Shown here: positions 45,701-52,463 of the stretch, in pieces | Position numbering within the stretch: the stretch's first letter is position 1 | Layout of the letters: every line of letters begins with the position of its first letter | Source of the DNA: Trueperaceae bacterium | Lineage (GTDB): Bacteria > Deinococcota > Deinococci > Deinococcales > Trueperaceae | Reading direction: 5' to 3' | Assembly: GCA_011390455.1 (NCBI GenBank) | Contig: JAABSI010000002.1 | Coordinates: 22,130-86,129 of the forward strand | DNA: 64,000 nucleotides | Position numbers and translations under genes: made by a program | Notes under the pieces: model-generated | The model's input: only the letters and a program-made list of their open reading frames with translations | Database searches by the model: none | Told to the model about the DNA's origin: nothing

Positions 45701-48256
45701 GCCCGTCAGCTCGCGCGCGTGCCGGCCGCGGCGGTGGCCGAGCCCGTGCGGCGCCGGCGTCCGCGCACGCCGACGCCCGCCACGACCGCCCCGGCGCCGC
45801 TCGGGCTCGAGTTCTTCAACGGGCTCGGCGGGTTCGATGCCGACGGCCGCGCGTACCGGACCGTCCTCGAGGGCGATCGCACGACCCCGATGCCGTGGAT
45901 CGACGTGATCGCCAACCCCGGCTTCGGCTTCCAGGTCTCCACCGAGGGGAGCGGCTACACGTGGGCGGTGAACAGCCGCGACCACCAGTTGACCCCGTGG
46001 TCGAACGACCCGGTCGTGGACCCGCCCGGCGAAGCGCTGTACGTGCGCGACGAGGTGTCGGGCGAGGTCTGGACCCCGACCGCGCAGCCGATCCGCCACG
46101 GCGGTCGCTACGAGGCGCGCTTCGGCTTCGGCAGCGCCCGGTTCACCCACGAGGCGAACGGCATCGCGCTCGAGCTGCTCCAGTACGTGCCGCTCGAGGA
46201 TCCGATCAAGATCTCGCGGCTGACGCTGCACAACCGCTCCGCCGTGCCGCGGCGCCTCTCGGTCACCACCTACGCCGAGTGGGTGCTCGGCACCTCGCGC
46301 AGCGCCTCGGCGCCGCACCTGATCACCGAGGTCGACGCGGCGACGGGCGCGCTCTTGGTCCGCAACCCCTGGAGCACCGCCTACGCGGGGCGGGTCGCCT
46401 TCGCCGACATCGGCGAACGGCCCAGCCAGTGGACCGGCGACCGCACCGAGTTCCTCGGTCGCGGCGGGCGCCCCTCGGCGCCGGCGGGCCTCCGGCGGGC
46501 CACGCCGCTGTCGGGGCGCACCGGGGCGGGGCTCGACCCGTGCACCGCGCTGCTGCGCGTGGTCGAGATCCCGCCCGGCGGCTCCGTCGAGGTCGTGGCC
46601 ACCCTCGGCGAGTGCGCCACGGCCGAAGCGGCCTCGGCGCTGGTCGCGCGCTACCGCACGATCGACCTCGACGCGGTGCTGGCGGCGGTCGAGGAGCATT
46701 GGACGACCACGCTCGGCGCCGTCGCCGTGCGCACCCCCGACCGGGCGATGGACCTGATGCTCAACGGCTGGCTCCTGTACCAGACGATCGCCTGCCGCAT
46801 CACGGCGCGCTCGGCCTTCTACCAGGCGAGCGGCGCGTACGGCTTCCGCGATCAGCTGCAGGACGGCATGGCGCTCTCCTTCACGCAGCCCGAGACCACC
46901 CGGAGCCACCTGCTGCGGGCGGCGTCGCGGCAGTTCGTCGAGGGCGACGTCCAGCACTGGTGGCTGCCGCCGGAGGGGCGCGGGGTGCGCACGCGCATCT
47001 CGGACGATCGCGTCTGGCTCGCCTACGCCGCGGCGACCTACCTCGCCAGCAGCGGCGACGAGGCCGTGCTCGACGAGGTGGTGCCCTTCATCGAGGGGCC
47101 GGAACTGCGCGAAGGCGAGCACGACGACTTCTTCGAGCCCATCGCGTCGGGCGAGTCGGGCACGCTCTTCGAGCACTGTGCGCGCGGCCTGGACCAGGCG
47201 CTGGAGCTCACCGGCGCCCTCGGGCTTCCGCTCATGGGCACCGGCGACTGGAACGACGGCATGAACCGGGTGGGGGAGGGGGGCCAGGGCGAGAGCGTCT
47301 GGTTGGGGTGGTTGCTCGTCGACACGATCGCGCGCTTCGCCCCCTGGGCCGACGCGCGCGACCCGGAGCGCGCGGCGCGGTGGCGGGCGCACGCCGCCTC
47401 GGTGCGCGAGGCGCTCGAGCGCGAGGCCTGGGACGGTGCCTGGTACCGGCGGGCGACCTTCGACGACGGGACCTGGTTGGGGACCAAGGGCGGCGAGGCG
47501 TGCGAGATCGACTCGATCGCCCAGTCCTGGGCCGTGCTCTCGGGCGCAGCCGATCCCGAGCGCGCGCGGACCGCGATGGCGTCGGTCCAGGAGCATCTGG
47601 TGCGCCCGGACGACGGCCTGGCGCTGCTGTTCACGCCGCCCTTCGACGACGGGCCGCTCGATCCCGGGTACATCAAGGGGTACCCGCCCGGCCTGCGGGA
47701 GAACGGCGGGCAGTACAGCCACGCCGCGATGTGGGCCATCCTGGCGCACGCGCAGCTGGGCCAGGGCGACGCGGCGGCGGGGCTGTTCGACCTGATCAAC
47801 CCCGTCCGGCACGCCTCGGACGCCGAAGGCGTCCGCCGCTACCAGGTCGAGCCGTACGTGGTCGCCGCCGACGTCTACTCGGTGCCGCCGCACGTGGGGC
47901 GCGGAGGCTGGACCTGGTACACCGGCTCGGCGGCCTGGATGTACCGCGCCGGCGTCGAGGGCATCCTCGGCCTGCGGCGCGCCGGCGACCGGCTGATCGT
48001 CGATCCGTGCCTCCCCGCCGCCTGGCCCGGCTTCGAGGCGACCGTCACGATCGGCGCGACCCGCTGCGTCATCGTCGTCCGCAACCAGGCCGACCGCGCG
48101 GCGTGGGATGCGGAGCTGGACGGAGCGACCCTGCCGTCCCCCGACGGCGTCGTGCGCGTGGCGCTCGACGGCGGGCAGCACCGGCTGGTGCTGACGGCGC
48201 GGCCGGCGGCACCCTGCACCGCGCCTGGCCCGAATCGGCCGTATCATGGCGAATGA
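39701..48256 (+). CDS. ndvB: cyclic beta-1,2-glucan synthase (GT84/GH94)
   Basis: The 2851-residue protein is close in length to Brucella Cgs and Rhizobium NdvB. An N-terminal region of about 410 residues is followed by transmembrane segments (about 414-460, 824-865 and 946-986). A GT84 glucosyltransferase domain lies between the first two, with FVLTLDADTRLPRGAA (about 630) and KRQHRWTRGDWQLLPW (QxxRW, about 776). A glucoamylase-like domain (about 1257-1480), two supersandwich domains (about 1540 and 2035) and a GH94 phosphorylase domain with GTGDWNDGMNRVG (about 2512) complete it. It makes cyclic osmoregulated glucan from UDP-glucose. The ATG has AGGAAGG upstream. Confidence 0.9.
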   Translation: MVPRAPRVRTLRAPAPPWNDKAPVRQELFGAERLDQHAASLAAAQRVVERPRAVRSLRARLDDDAAALLAAYRASATEVALGKGVVPAGEWLLDNFHVVEAQVREVRDALPPGFYRQLPKLAEGPFAGYPRVLGLAWAYVAHTDSDVAPESLGRFIAAYQRVQPLTIGELWAVAITLRFVLIENLRRVTDEIAEDRAAYAAADALADRIRGAGSSRAWRDSDLEPNADVAWRTAFAAQLAKRLRDQDPATTPALGWLEERLGRQGTSIEGVLAATQQRLGAANVTMRNIVTSMRLMTAIDWAELFERVSLVDEQLRARSSFAAMDFATRDAYRGAIEELARGSGATELEVADRVLVAARDAALAENDPERSGRVGDPGHFLIGDGRRAFERTLGARPSVRTRVHRAVERLGLPGYVGGIGLATAALVVLVVVALAATGVGALGLAWIAVAMVLPMSEIATALVNRLTTRLLGTTALPGLDLDTGVPTAWRTLVVVPTILASERDLEEQIERLEVHHLAGADGDLTFALLADGVDADAEELPGDQALLAAAVEAFESLNRRHPSGPAGPRFLLLHRRRVYDARQGVWMGWERKRGKLRELNRLLRGATDTTFLPLGGGPPWVPEGVRFVLTLDADTRLPRGAAQKLVGKLAHPLNRPVLDATGRRVVHGYGVLQPRVTAPFPERGEDSLFRRVFGAPSGIDPYASAVSDVYQDLFGEGSFTGKGIYDVDAFEAALAGRIPDATMLSHDLFEGVFARAGLATDVEVVEASPSRYDVAVKRQHRWTRGDWQLLPWLFGRRTGPLAVPPLGRWKMLDNLRRSLLAPAALVALVSSWFLGPIGSAVGVAFVLGALVVPAFLPAFYAVVPRRSGVLFRNHLATLRADVQRSAAQALLTIAFLPDTAWWMLDAVVRTLVRVYRTRRHLLEWTTAARQASGPRLGVAGFYRTMAGGTLVALAAAGAALLLAPASAWLVVPFAVLWAAAPAVAHWISRPPTVARRRALPAADAAELRLVARRTWRFFETFVTAEERHLPPDNFQEDPNPVVARRTSPTNIGLYLLSAVTARDFGWAGTAQTVARLEATLGSVAALDHFRGHLFNWYATEDGRVLQPGYVSSVDSGNLAGHLLVVANACEGWVHEPRAPEARTGMLDALLLAREALAHEALAQGALGGARTDLVAALDALEARVRAPDALWAAFGPLVDEVVRLAAELGAPEADLEDLAYWVGALERARDGHDDDARLDATGTSALGARLRAVATTARSMALAMDFSFLVHPERGLLSIGYSLDENGLDRSCYDLLASEARLASLFAIAKGDVETRHWFRLGRGASPVGSGSVLLSWSGSMFEYLMPFLVMDAPVGSLLEQSQRHAVRRHQAYGARLDVPWGVSESAYAARDHEFTYQYANFGVPELGLKRGLSESVVVAPYATGLATMVDPQRALRNFARLRELGALGRYGYYEALDYTPRRVPTGEPFTLVRTYMAHHQGMTVVAVANTLDDGRMRARFHREPIVQAAELLLQERVPHDVVAVTPRADEVAESPSELRAGASTVRRLHPAPTDPPVTHLLSNGRYAVMVTATGAGYSRWHDLAVTRWRPDATRDECGSFVFLRDAHSGEVWSAGIEPIGRGDVEDVVEFGEDHAEFIRRDGALTTTTDVLISGEEDAEVRRVSLTNAGRRERVIDVTSYAELVLTSADVDAAHPAFAKLFVQTEYLPEYDALIATRRRRSPDEAEVWAAHLAVVEGTTVGPTQYETDRAHFLGRSRTIGEAAAIVDARVLSNTVGTVLDPVFALRRRVRVPPGEVARVAFWTVVAGSRGALMDAIDKHRDRSSFERAKTLAWTQAQVQLRFLGVTTEEAADFQRLATPLLIAEARFRAPGAAIAAGAGPQSGLWPHAISGDLPIVLLRIDDVADLDQVRQLLRAHEYWRLKRLAVDLVIVNEHAASYLQDLQVALETAVRSSQSRPRYGDVPAHGSVYVLRADLMTPEARAQIRSVARVALIAQRGPIARQLARVPAAAVAEPVRRRRPRTPTPATTAPAPLGLEFFNGLGGFDADGRAYRTVLEGDRTTPMPWIDVIANPGFGFQVSTEGSGYTWAVNSRDHQLTPWSNDPVVDPPGEALYVRDEVSGEVWTPTAQPIRHGGRYEARFGFGSARFTHEANGIALELLQYVPLEDPIKISRLTLHNRSAVPRRLSVTTYAEWVLGTSRSASAPHLITEVDAATGALLVRNPWSTAYAGRVAFADIGERPSQWTGDRTEFLGRGGRPSAPAGLRRATPLSGRTGAGLDPCTALLRVVEIPPGGSVEVVATLGECATAEAASALVARYRTIDLDAVLAAVEEHWTTTLGAVAVRTPDRAMDLMLNGWLLYQTIACRITARSAFYQASGAYGFRDQLQDGMALSFTQPETTRSHLLRAASRQFVEGDVQHWWLPPEGRGVRTRISDDRVWLAYAAATYLASSGDEAVLDEVVPFIEGPELREGEHDDFFEPIASGESGTLFEHCARGLDQALELTGALGLPLMGTGDWNDGMNRVGEGGQGESVWLGWLLVDTIARFAPWADARDPERAARWRAHAASVREALEREAWDGAWYRRATFDDGTWLGTKGGEACEIDSIAQSWAVLSGAADPERARTAMASVQEHLVRPDDGLALLFTPPFDDGPLDPGYIKGYPPGLRENGGQYSHAAMWAILAHAQLGQGDAAAGLFDLINPVRHASDAEGVRRYQVEPYVVAADVYSVPPHVGRGGWTWYTGSAAWMYRAGVEGILGLRRAGDRLIVDPCLPAAWPGFEATVTIGATRCVIVVRNQADRAAWDAELDGATLPSPDGVVRVALDGGQHRLVLTARPAAPCTAPGPNRPYHGE

Positions 48257-48318
48257 ACGTTCATCGCCCCCGTCCGCCCGTCTCGTACCCAACGCATCGC
48301 GACCTCCGAACTTCATGA
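48253..48318 (+). CDS. 21-aa bridging ORF between glucan synthase and KaiC-like gene
   Basis: ATG 48253 overlaps the glucan synthase stop (ATGA), and the ORF's stop TGA 48316-48318 overlaps the KaiC-like ATG 48315 (ATGA). The peptide begins MNVHRPRPPVSYP and has five Arg residues. TATCAT at 48242-48247 lies 5 nt upstream, so it could also start a leaderless message. No known family; the call rests on geometry and it may act only through translation. Confidence 0.5.
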   Translation: MNVHRPRPPVSYPTHRDLRTS

Positions 48319-49865
48319 CGGTCCAAGGGGTCCCCGAGGGTTCCGCCCACGCCTTCCAGCGGGTGCCGACCGGCATCGCCGGGCTCGACGAGATCCTGTT
48401 GGGGGGGTTGCCCGAGAACGGCGTCTACCTGATCAAGGGGGGGACCGGCACCGGGAAGACCACCCTGGGGCTGCAGTTCCTGCTCGAGGGCGCACGGCGC
48501 GGCGAGACCTGCCTGTTCGTGAGCTTGTCGCAATCGACGCGCATGATCGAGCGCATCGCGGCGTCCCACGGCTGGCACCTCGAAGACATCTACGTCCATG
48601 CGATCACGCCCAACGAGATCTTGCGCCAGCAGCGCGGGAAGCAGGACGTGTTCGTCACCGACGAGATCGAACTGGTCGACGTGGCCGACCGCATCCGCGG
48701 CATCGTCGAGAAGGTGCAGCCGAGCCGCTTGGTGTTCGACACGCTCAGCTTCATCGAGATGCTCGCGACCGCGCCGGGCCGGTTCGAACAGGAGTTGGCG
48801 GCGCTCGTCGAGCTCCTCGGCAGCCTCGAGGTCACCTCGCTCTTCGTGCTGAACGAGGGCGGCTCCGGGACCACCGACATGATCACCGACGGCGCCATCG
48901 AGCTCGAGCACCTCGAGGAGGACTTCGCCGGGTTGCGCTACCGCGTCCGGGTCCAGAAGATCCGCGGCAGCGCCTTCCGCGGAGGCCACCACGATTTCGA
49001 GATCGTGCGCGGCGGCCTCGTCGTCTACCCGCGCCTCACGCTCGCGCATCGCGGGCGCTTCGCCGAGGAGCACGCCGATCGTCCGCGCCGGCAGTTCGCC
49101 AGCGAGATCGACGCGCTCGACCGCATGGTGGGCGGCGGCCTGACCGCCGGGACGTCGTGCCTGATCCGCGGTCCGTCCGGCGTCGGCAAGTCGAGCCTGG
49201 CCACGCGCTACACGTACGCCGCGGCGGAACGCGGGCAGCGCACCGCCTACTTCTTGTTCGAGGAGGTGCGCGACACCTTCGTGCGGCGATCCGAGTCGCT
49301 CGGCATGAACCTGGAGAAGCACGTCGAGGCCAACCGCATCCGGGTCGTGCAGATGGGCGGCACCAGCGTGCTGCCCGGCGAGCTCGCGACCCAGATCCGC
49401 TCGGCGGTCGAATGGGGCGCGGACCTCATGGTCATCGACTCGCTGTCGGGCTACTACCAGTCGCTGCCCGACGAACGCCTGCTGCTCTCCGAGATCCGCG
49501 ACGTGATCCGGTACCTGAGCGAGCGCGGCGTCCTGACGATCATCACGGTCGCGCAGCACTCCGACCCGGTCGGCACCGAGTCGATCCCGCTCGACGCGCT
49601 CAACATCAGCGAGAGCGTCGACGTGACCATGAACCTGATGTACCTCGAGGCGGGCGACGTGCTGATCAAGGGTTTGTCGGTCATCAAGCGGCGCGACGGC
49701 GACCACGAGAAGGGCATGCGCGAGCTCGTGATCGACGGCGATGGCTTGCACGTCGGGCTGATGTTGCCGAGCTTCGGCGGCATGACGCACGACGGCGTCC
49801 CGGACCTGGCCGCAGCTGGCCCTGTGTCCATACCTCGTGATCCCGATGACCCTTCCCGGAGCTGA
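48315..49865 (+). CDS. two-domain KaiC-like ATPase
   Basis: From ATG 48315 this is a 516-residue protein beginning MTVQGVPEGSAHAFQRVPTG. Each half is a KaiC/RecA-superfamily domain. The first (about 15-240) has Walker A GGTGTGKTTLG (about 42) and Walker B RLVFDTLSFI, but the usual EE pair after the Walker A strand reads LSQS. The second (about 255-490) has Walker A GPSGVGKSSLA, an intact LFEE, and Walker B LMVIDSLSGY. An alternative start at 48246 would add a low-complexity N-terminus. It overlaps both neighbouring genes, so it is co-translated with the glucan synthase and GGDEF genes. Confidence 0.88.
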   Translation: MTVQGVPEGSAHAFQRVPTGIAGLDEILLGGLPENGVYLIKGGTGTGKTTLGLQFLLEGARRGETCLFVSLSQSTRMIERIAASHGWHLEDIYVHAITPNEILRQQRGKQDVFVTDEIELVDVADRIRGIVEKVQPSRLVFDTLSFIEMLATAPGRFEQELAALVELLGSLEVTSLFVLNEGGSGTTDMITDGAIELEHLEEDFAGLRYRVRVQKIRGSAFRGGHHDFEIVRGGLVVYPRLTLAHRGRFAEEHADRPRRQFASEIDALDRMVGGGLTAGTSCLIRGPSGVGKSSLATRYTYAAAERGQRTAYFLFEEVRDTFVRRSESLGMNLEKHVEANRIRVVQMGGTSVLPGELATQIRSAVEWGADLMVIDSLSGYYQSLPDERLLLSEIRDVIRYLSERGVLTIITVAQHSDPVGTESIPLDALNISESVDVTMNLMYLEAGDVLIKGLSVIKRRDGDHEKGMRELVIDGDGLHVGLMLPSFGGMTHDGVPDLAAAGPVSIPRDPDDPSRS

Positions 49866-50760
49866 AGGTCGCGTTCTCGTGTTCGCACCCGGCGCCGACA
49901 ACGCCGGGACGATCGCGCGGCGCTTGCGCGACGGCGGCATCGATTGCCTCGTATGCGCCGACCTCGAGGGGTTCGAGGCGGTCCTGATCGACCAGAGCGA
50001 GCGCTTGGGGGCCGTGGTGGTCACGTGGCTCGGCGTGCGGCGGGGCGCGGGTGCCGCGATCACCCGGTTCAAGCACGACGAGCCGTCCTGGTCGGCGCTC
50101 CCCGTGATCCTGCTGGCGCCGCCCGGGGCTGCGGGCCTGCCGTCCTGGGGGCACACGACGCTGCTGACGCAGCCGACCACGAGCCGCCAACTCGTCGACG
50201 TCGTCGCGCGCGCGGTCGAGGCGCGCAGCCATCAGCACGTGCTGGCGAGCCGGAGCAGCGACCTGCAGCGGGTCGCGTTCCAAGACGCCCTGACCGGGCT
50301 GCCCAACCGGTCCGCCCTGTACGAGAAGATCCGCGAGCTCCAGGCCGAACGCCGGGGGGCGACCGGCTCCTTCGCCGCCCTCTTCGTCGACCTGGACGGC
50401 TTCAAGGCGATCAACGACACCCACGGCCACCTGGTCGGCGACGAGGTGCTCCGGCAGGTGGGCGCCAGCCTGGTCGCGGCCGTGCGCAACACCGATTACG
50501 TCGGCCGCTGGGGGGGCGACGAGTTCATGATCCTCCTGGTCGGTCCGACCGACGTCGAGCGGATCGCCGAGACCGTCCGGCGCCTGGGGCAGGGCGTGGA
50601 CCTTCGGCTCCAGGCGACGGCCGAACCGGTCCGAGCCGCGTTCAGCGTCGGGTTGATCGACGACATCGCGCCGGAGTCGACGCCCGACGAGGTCCTCAGC
50701 CAGGCGGACGAGCGGATGTACGAGCACAAGAGGCAGCGGCGGAAGACCGACCCCGATTGA
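49837..50760 (+). CDS. diguanylate cyclase (degenerate REC - GGDEF)
   Basis: GTG 49837 (or ATG 49846) opens a 307-residue protein. Residues 10-130 look like a receiver domain, but the position of the phospho-Asp reads VVVTWLGV and the Lys position reads LLTQPTT, so it is probably not phosphorylated. The GGDEF domain (about 148-300) has FVDLDGFKAINDTHGH, catalytic RWGGDEF (226-230) and I-site RNTD (217-220), giving an active, product-inhibited diguanylate cyclase. It overlaps the KaiC-like gene by 29 nt. Confidence 0.88.
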   Translation: MIPMTLPGAEGRVLVFAPGADNAGTIARRLRDGGIDCLVCADLEGFEAVLIDQSERLGAVVVTWLGVRRGAGAAITRFKHDEPSWSALPVILLAPPGAAGLPSWGHTTLLTQPTTSRQLVDVVARAVEARSHQHVLASRSSDLQRVAFQDALTGLPNRSALYEKIRELQAERRGATGSFAALFVDLDGFKAINDTHGHLVGDEVLRQVGASLVAAVRNTDYVGRWGGDEFMILLVGPTDVERIAETVRRLGQGVDLRLQATAEPVRAAFSVGLIDDIAPESTPDEVLSQADERMYEHKRQRRKTDPD

Positions 50761-50794
50761 CGCGCGCCAACGGCGCGATGCACGTGCGCCGAGC

Positions 50795-51451
50795 TCATCC
50801 GGTCGTCGCGCCCTCGATCGTCGCCCAATCGGCCGCGAAGCCCGCGCACGCCTCGTCGACGAGCGGCTGCGTGAAGAAGGTATCGACGTCGCGCGCCCAC
50901 ACGAAGCCGGCGCGGACGCCGGCGCGCGCGTAGGCCGGTACGTCGGTGGGGTCGTAGAGGCCGACGCAGAGCTCGAGGTCGTAGTCCTGGGCGTCCACGA
51001 TCTCCTGCATCCGGAGCACCTCGTCGTACTTCGACGCGACCCCGGCGCGCTGCAGCATCCCGCCGTAGGGCGCGACCATCACCGCGCCCGCGGCCGCCGC
51101 GTACGCGAGCCAGGTCGCCGTGGGAACGACGGTCGCCATCGGCCGCGCCCCCTGATCGTGCAGCGCGCGCAGCACGCCGAGGCCGGCGCGCGTCGCGGGC
51201 ACCTTGATGCCGATGCGCGCCGGGTCGATCTCCAGCATCGACTCGGCCTCTTCGAGCATCGCGTCGAAGGGTGCGTCGCGGAGCTGGTACCAGGCGCGGT
51301 CCGCGAGCCCGATCAGCTCGGCGAAGAGCGGTTTGGGCGCGCGCTTCTCGGCCGCGACGACGGCCGGGTTGGTGATCACGCCGCGCCAGACGCCGAGCTC
51401 CATGTGGCGGGCGACGTCGCGCGGGTTGGCGCTGGCGAGCCAGAAGTTCAT
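50795..51451 (-). CDS. transaldolase-family protein (fructose-6-phosphate aldolase-like)
   Basis: The 218-residue protein begins MNFWLASANPRDVARHMELG. The TIM-barrel Schiff-base lysine lies in RIGIKVPATRAGLGV, with GVITNPAVVAAEK near the start as in transaldolase/fructose-6-phosphate aldolase. It probably cleaves or transfers a C3 unit from a ketose phosphate. The length fits the short FSA-like subfamily rather than full-length transaldolase. Its ATG overlaps the stop of the ROK kinase gene (ATGA). Confidence 0.85.
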   Translation of the reverse strand: MNFWLASANPRDVARHMELGVWRGVITNPAVVAAEKRAPKPLFAELIGLADRAWYQLRDAPFDAMLEEAESMLEIDPARIGIKVPATRAGLGVLRALHDQGARPMATVVPTATWLAYAAAAGAVMVAPYGGMLQRAGVASKYDEVLRMQEIVDAQDYDLELCVGLYDPTDVPAYARAGVRAGFVWARDVDTFFTQPLVDEACAGFAADWATIEGATTG

Positions 51452-52377
51452 GGGGACGTGCTCCTCTCGCGGCCGTACAGGGCGGCGCCGATGCTTCCGG
51501 AGTGGCGGCCGAGGGTGGCGGCGACCACGGGCACGCCCACCCCGTCCGGCCGCCACTCGACCGTGTCGAGCTCCTGGGCGAGCGGCTCGAACAGCAGCCT
51601 ACCGGCCCGGGCGAGCCCACCCCCGACGACGACGCGCTCACAGTCGAAGGCATGGACGATCGACGCGATCCCCACGGCGAGCGCGCGCACCAGCGCGCGC
51701 CAGTCGGCGAGGGCCTCGGGCTCGCCGCGCTGCACCGCGGCGAGCAGCGCGGCGTTCCCGGCGTAGCGGCCGTCCGTGCGCGCCGCGGCGTACGCGTCGC
51801 CCACGAACCATTCGAGCGAGCCCGGGTTGGGGAAGACGCTGGGGGCGCCGTACGCGTCGAGGCTGAGGTGGCCGAGCTGCCCGGCGCGTCGCCGGCGGCC
51901 TTCGAACAGCTGCCCGCCGATCACCACGCCGCCGCCCACGCCGGTCCCGAGCGTGAGCATCGCCACGTCGTCGGCCCCGCGCCCCGCGCCCAGGCGGACC
52001 TCACCCAGAACCGCCGCGTGCCCGTCGTTGAGCACCAGGGGTGGGCGTGCGGGCGCCGAGCCGCGGCGCCGGAGCGCCTCGCCCCAGTCGACGCCCTCGA
52101 GGCCCGACAGCTTGCCGGGTAGGGCGACGATCCGGCGGTGGGCGGCGTCGACCACGCCGGCCGTGGCGATCCCCACGGTCGCGGTCGGACCCGCGGCACG
52201 CACCGCTTCGGCGAGGACGCCCAAGCGCGCTTCGAGGTTGCCGGCAGGATCGTCGACGAGGTCGGGCAGCTCGTGCACGTCGCTGCGGAGGACCGTGAGG
52301 TCGCCGCCGAGCAGCGACACCTTGACGCCGCTGCCGCCGATGTCGATGCCGAGGTGGGGGCCTTCGAGGTCGGGCAT
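51448..52377 (-). CDS. ROK-family sugar kinase lacking zinc Cys motif
   Basis: The 309-residue protein begins MPDLEGPHLGIDIGGSGVKV, the first phosphate-binding motif. ATVGIATAGVVDAAHRR and MLTLGTGVGGGVVIGGQLFE follow, with the second ATP site near VVVGGGLARAGRLL. The ROK zinc motif CxCGxxGCxE is replaced by a segment without Cys (GAPSVFPNPGSLE), while His in GQLGHLSL is kept. It probably phosphorylates a hexose such as mannose, fructose or glucose, which fits the neighbouring mannose-6-phosphate isomerase. TATCCT lies 8 nt upstream. Confidence 0.85.
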   Translation of the reverse strand: MPDLEGPHLGIDIGGSGVKVSLLGGDLTVLRSDVHELPDLVDDPAGNLEARLGVLAEAVRAAGPTATVGIATAGVVDAAHRRIVALPGKLSGLEGVDWGEALRRRGSAPARPPLVLNDGHAAVLGEVRLGAGRGADDVAMLTLGTGVGGGVVIGGQLFEGRRRRAGQLGHLSLDAYGAPSVFPNPGSLEWFVGDAYAAARTDGRYAGNAALLAAVQRGEPEALADWRALVRALAVGIASIVHAFDCERVVVGGGLARAGRLLFEPLAQELDTVEWRPDGVGVPVVAATLGRHSGSIGAALYGRERSTSP

Positions 52378-52385
52378 GCACCCCG

Positions 52386-52391
52386 AGGATA
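52386..52391 (-). promoter_or_regulatory. leaderless -10 (TATCCT on minus strand)
   Basis: TATCCT on the minus strand ends 8 nt before the ATG at 52377 of the ROK kinase gene. Confidence 0.45.
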
Positions 52392-52450
52392 CGGGGGCGC
52401 AGCCCTCGCCACGCCCACCGCTGCCCCACGGTCGGATCGCCGGCGGGGGC

Positions 52451-52456
52451 TAAGGT
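52451..52456 (+). promoter_or_regulatory. leaderless -10 (TAAGGT)
   Basis: TAAGGT ends 7 nt before ATG 52464 and sets the start of the mannose-6-phosphate isomerase gene. Confidence 0.6.
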
Positions 52457-52463
52457 GATCGCG

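Noticed and set aside
48246..48314. ATG 48246 as start of the KaiC-like gene
   Set aside because: The extra 23 residues are low-complexity and precede the conserved domain; ATG 48315 matches the bridging-ORF overlap. The call is not certain, so it is mentioned as an alternative.
42058..48318. A 2086-codon plus-strand open frame inside the glucan synthase gene
   Set aside because: It overlaps the glucan synthase in another frame and reads as Arg/Ala/Gly-rich nonsense. Only its last 22 codons coincide with the bridging mini-ORF, which is kept for its own start and overlaps.
48315..49865. A circadian clock locus
   Set aside because: The ATPase is KaiC-like, but no KaiA or KaiB gene is present and the first-domain catalytic pair is missing. 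Two-domain KaiC-like proteins occur widely in non-clock bacteria.
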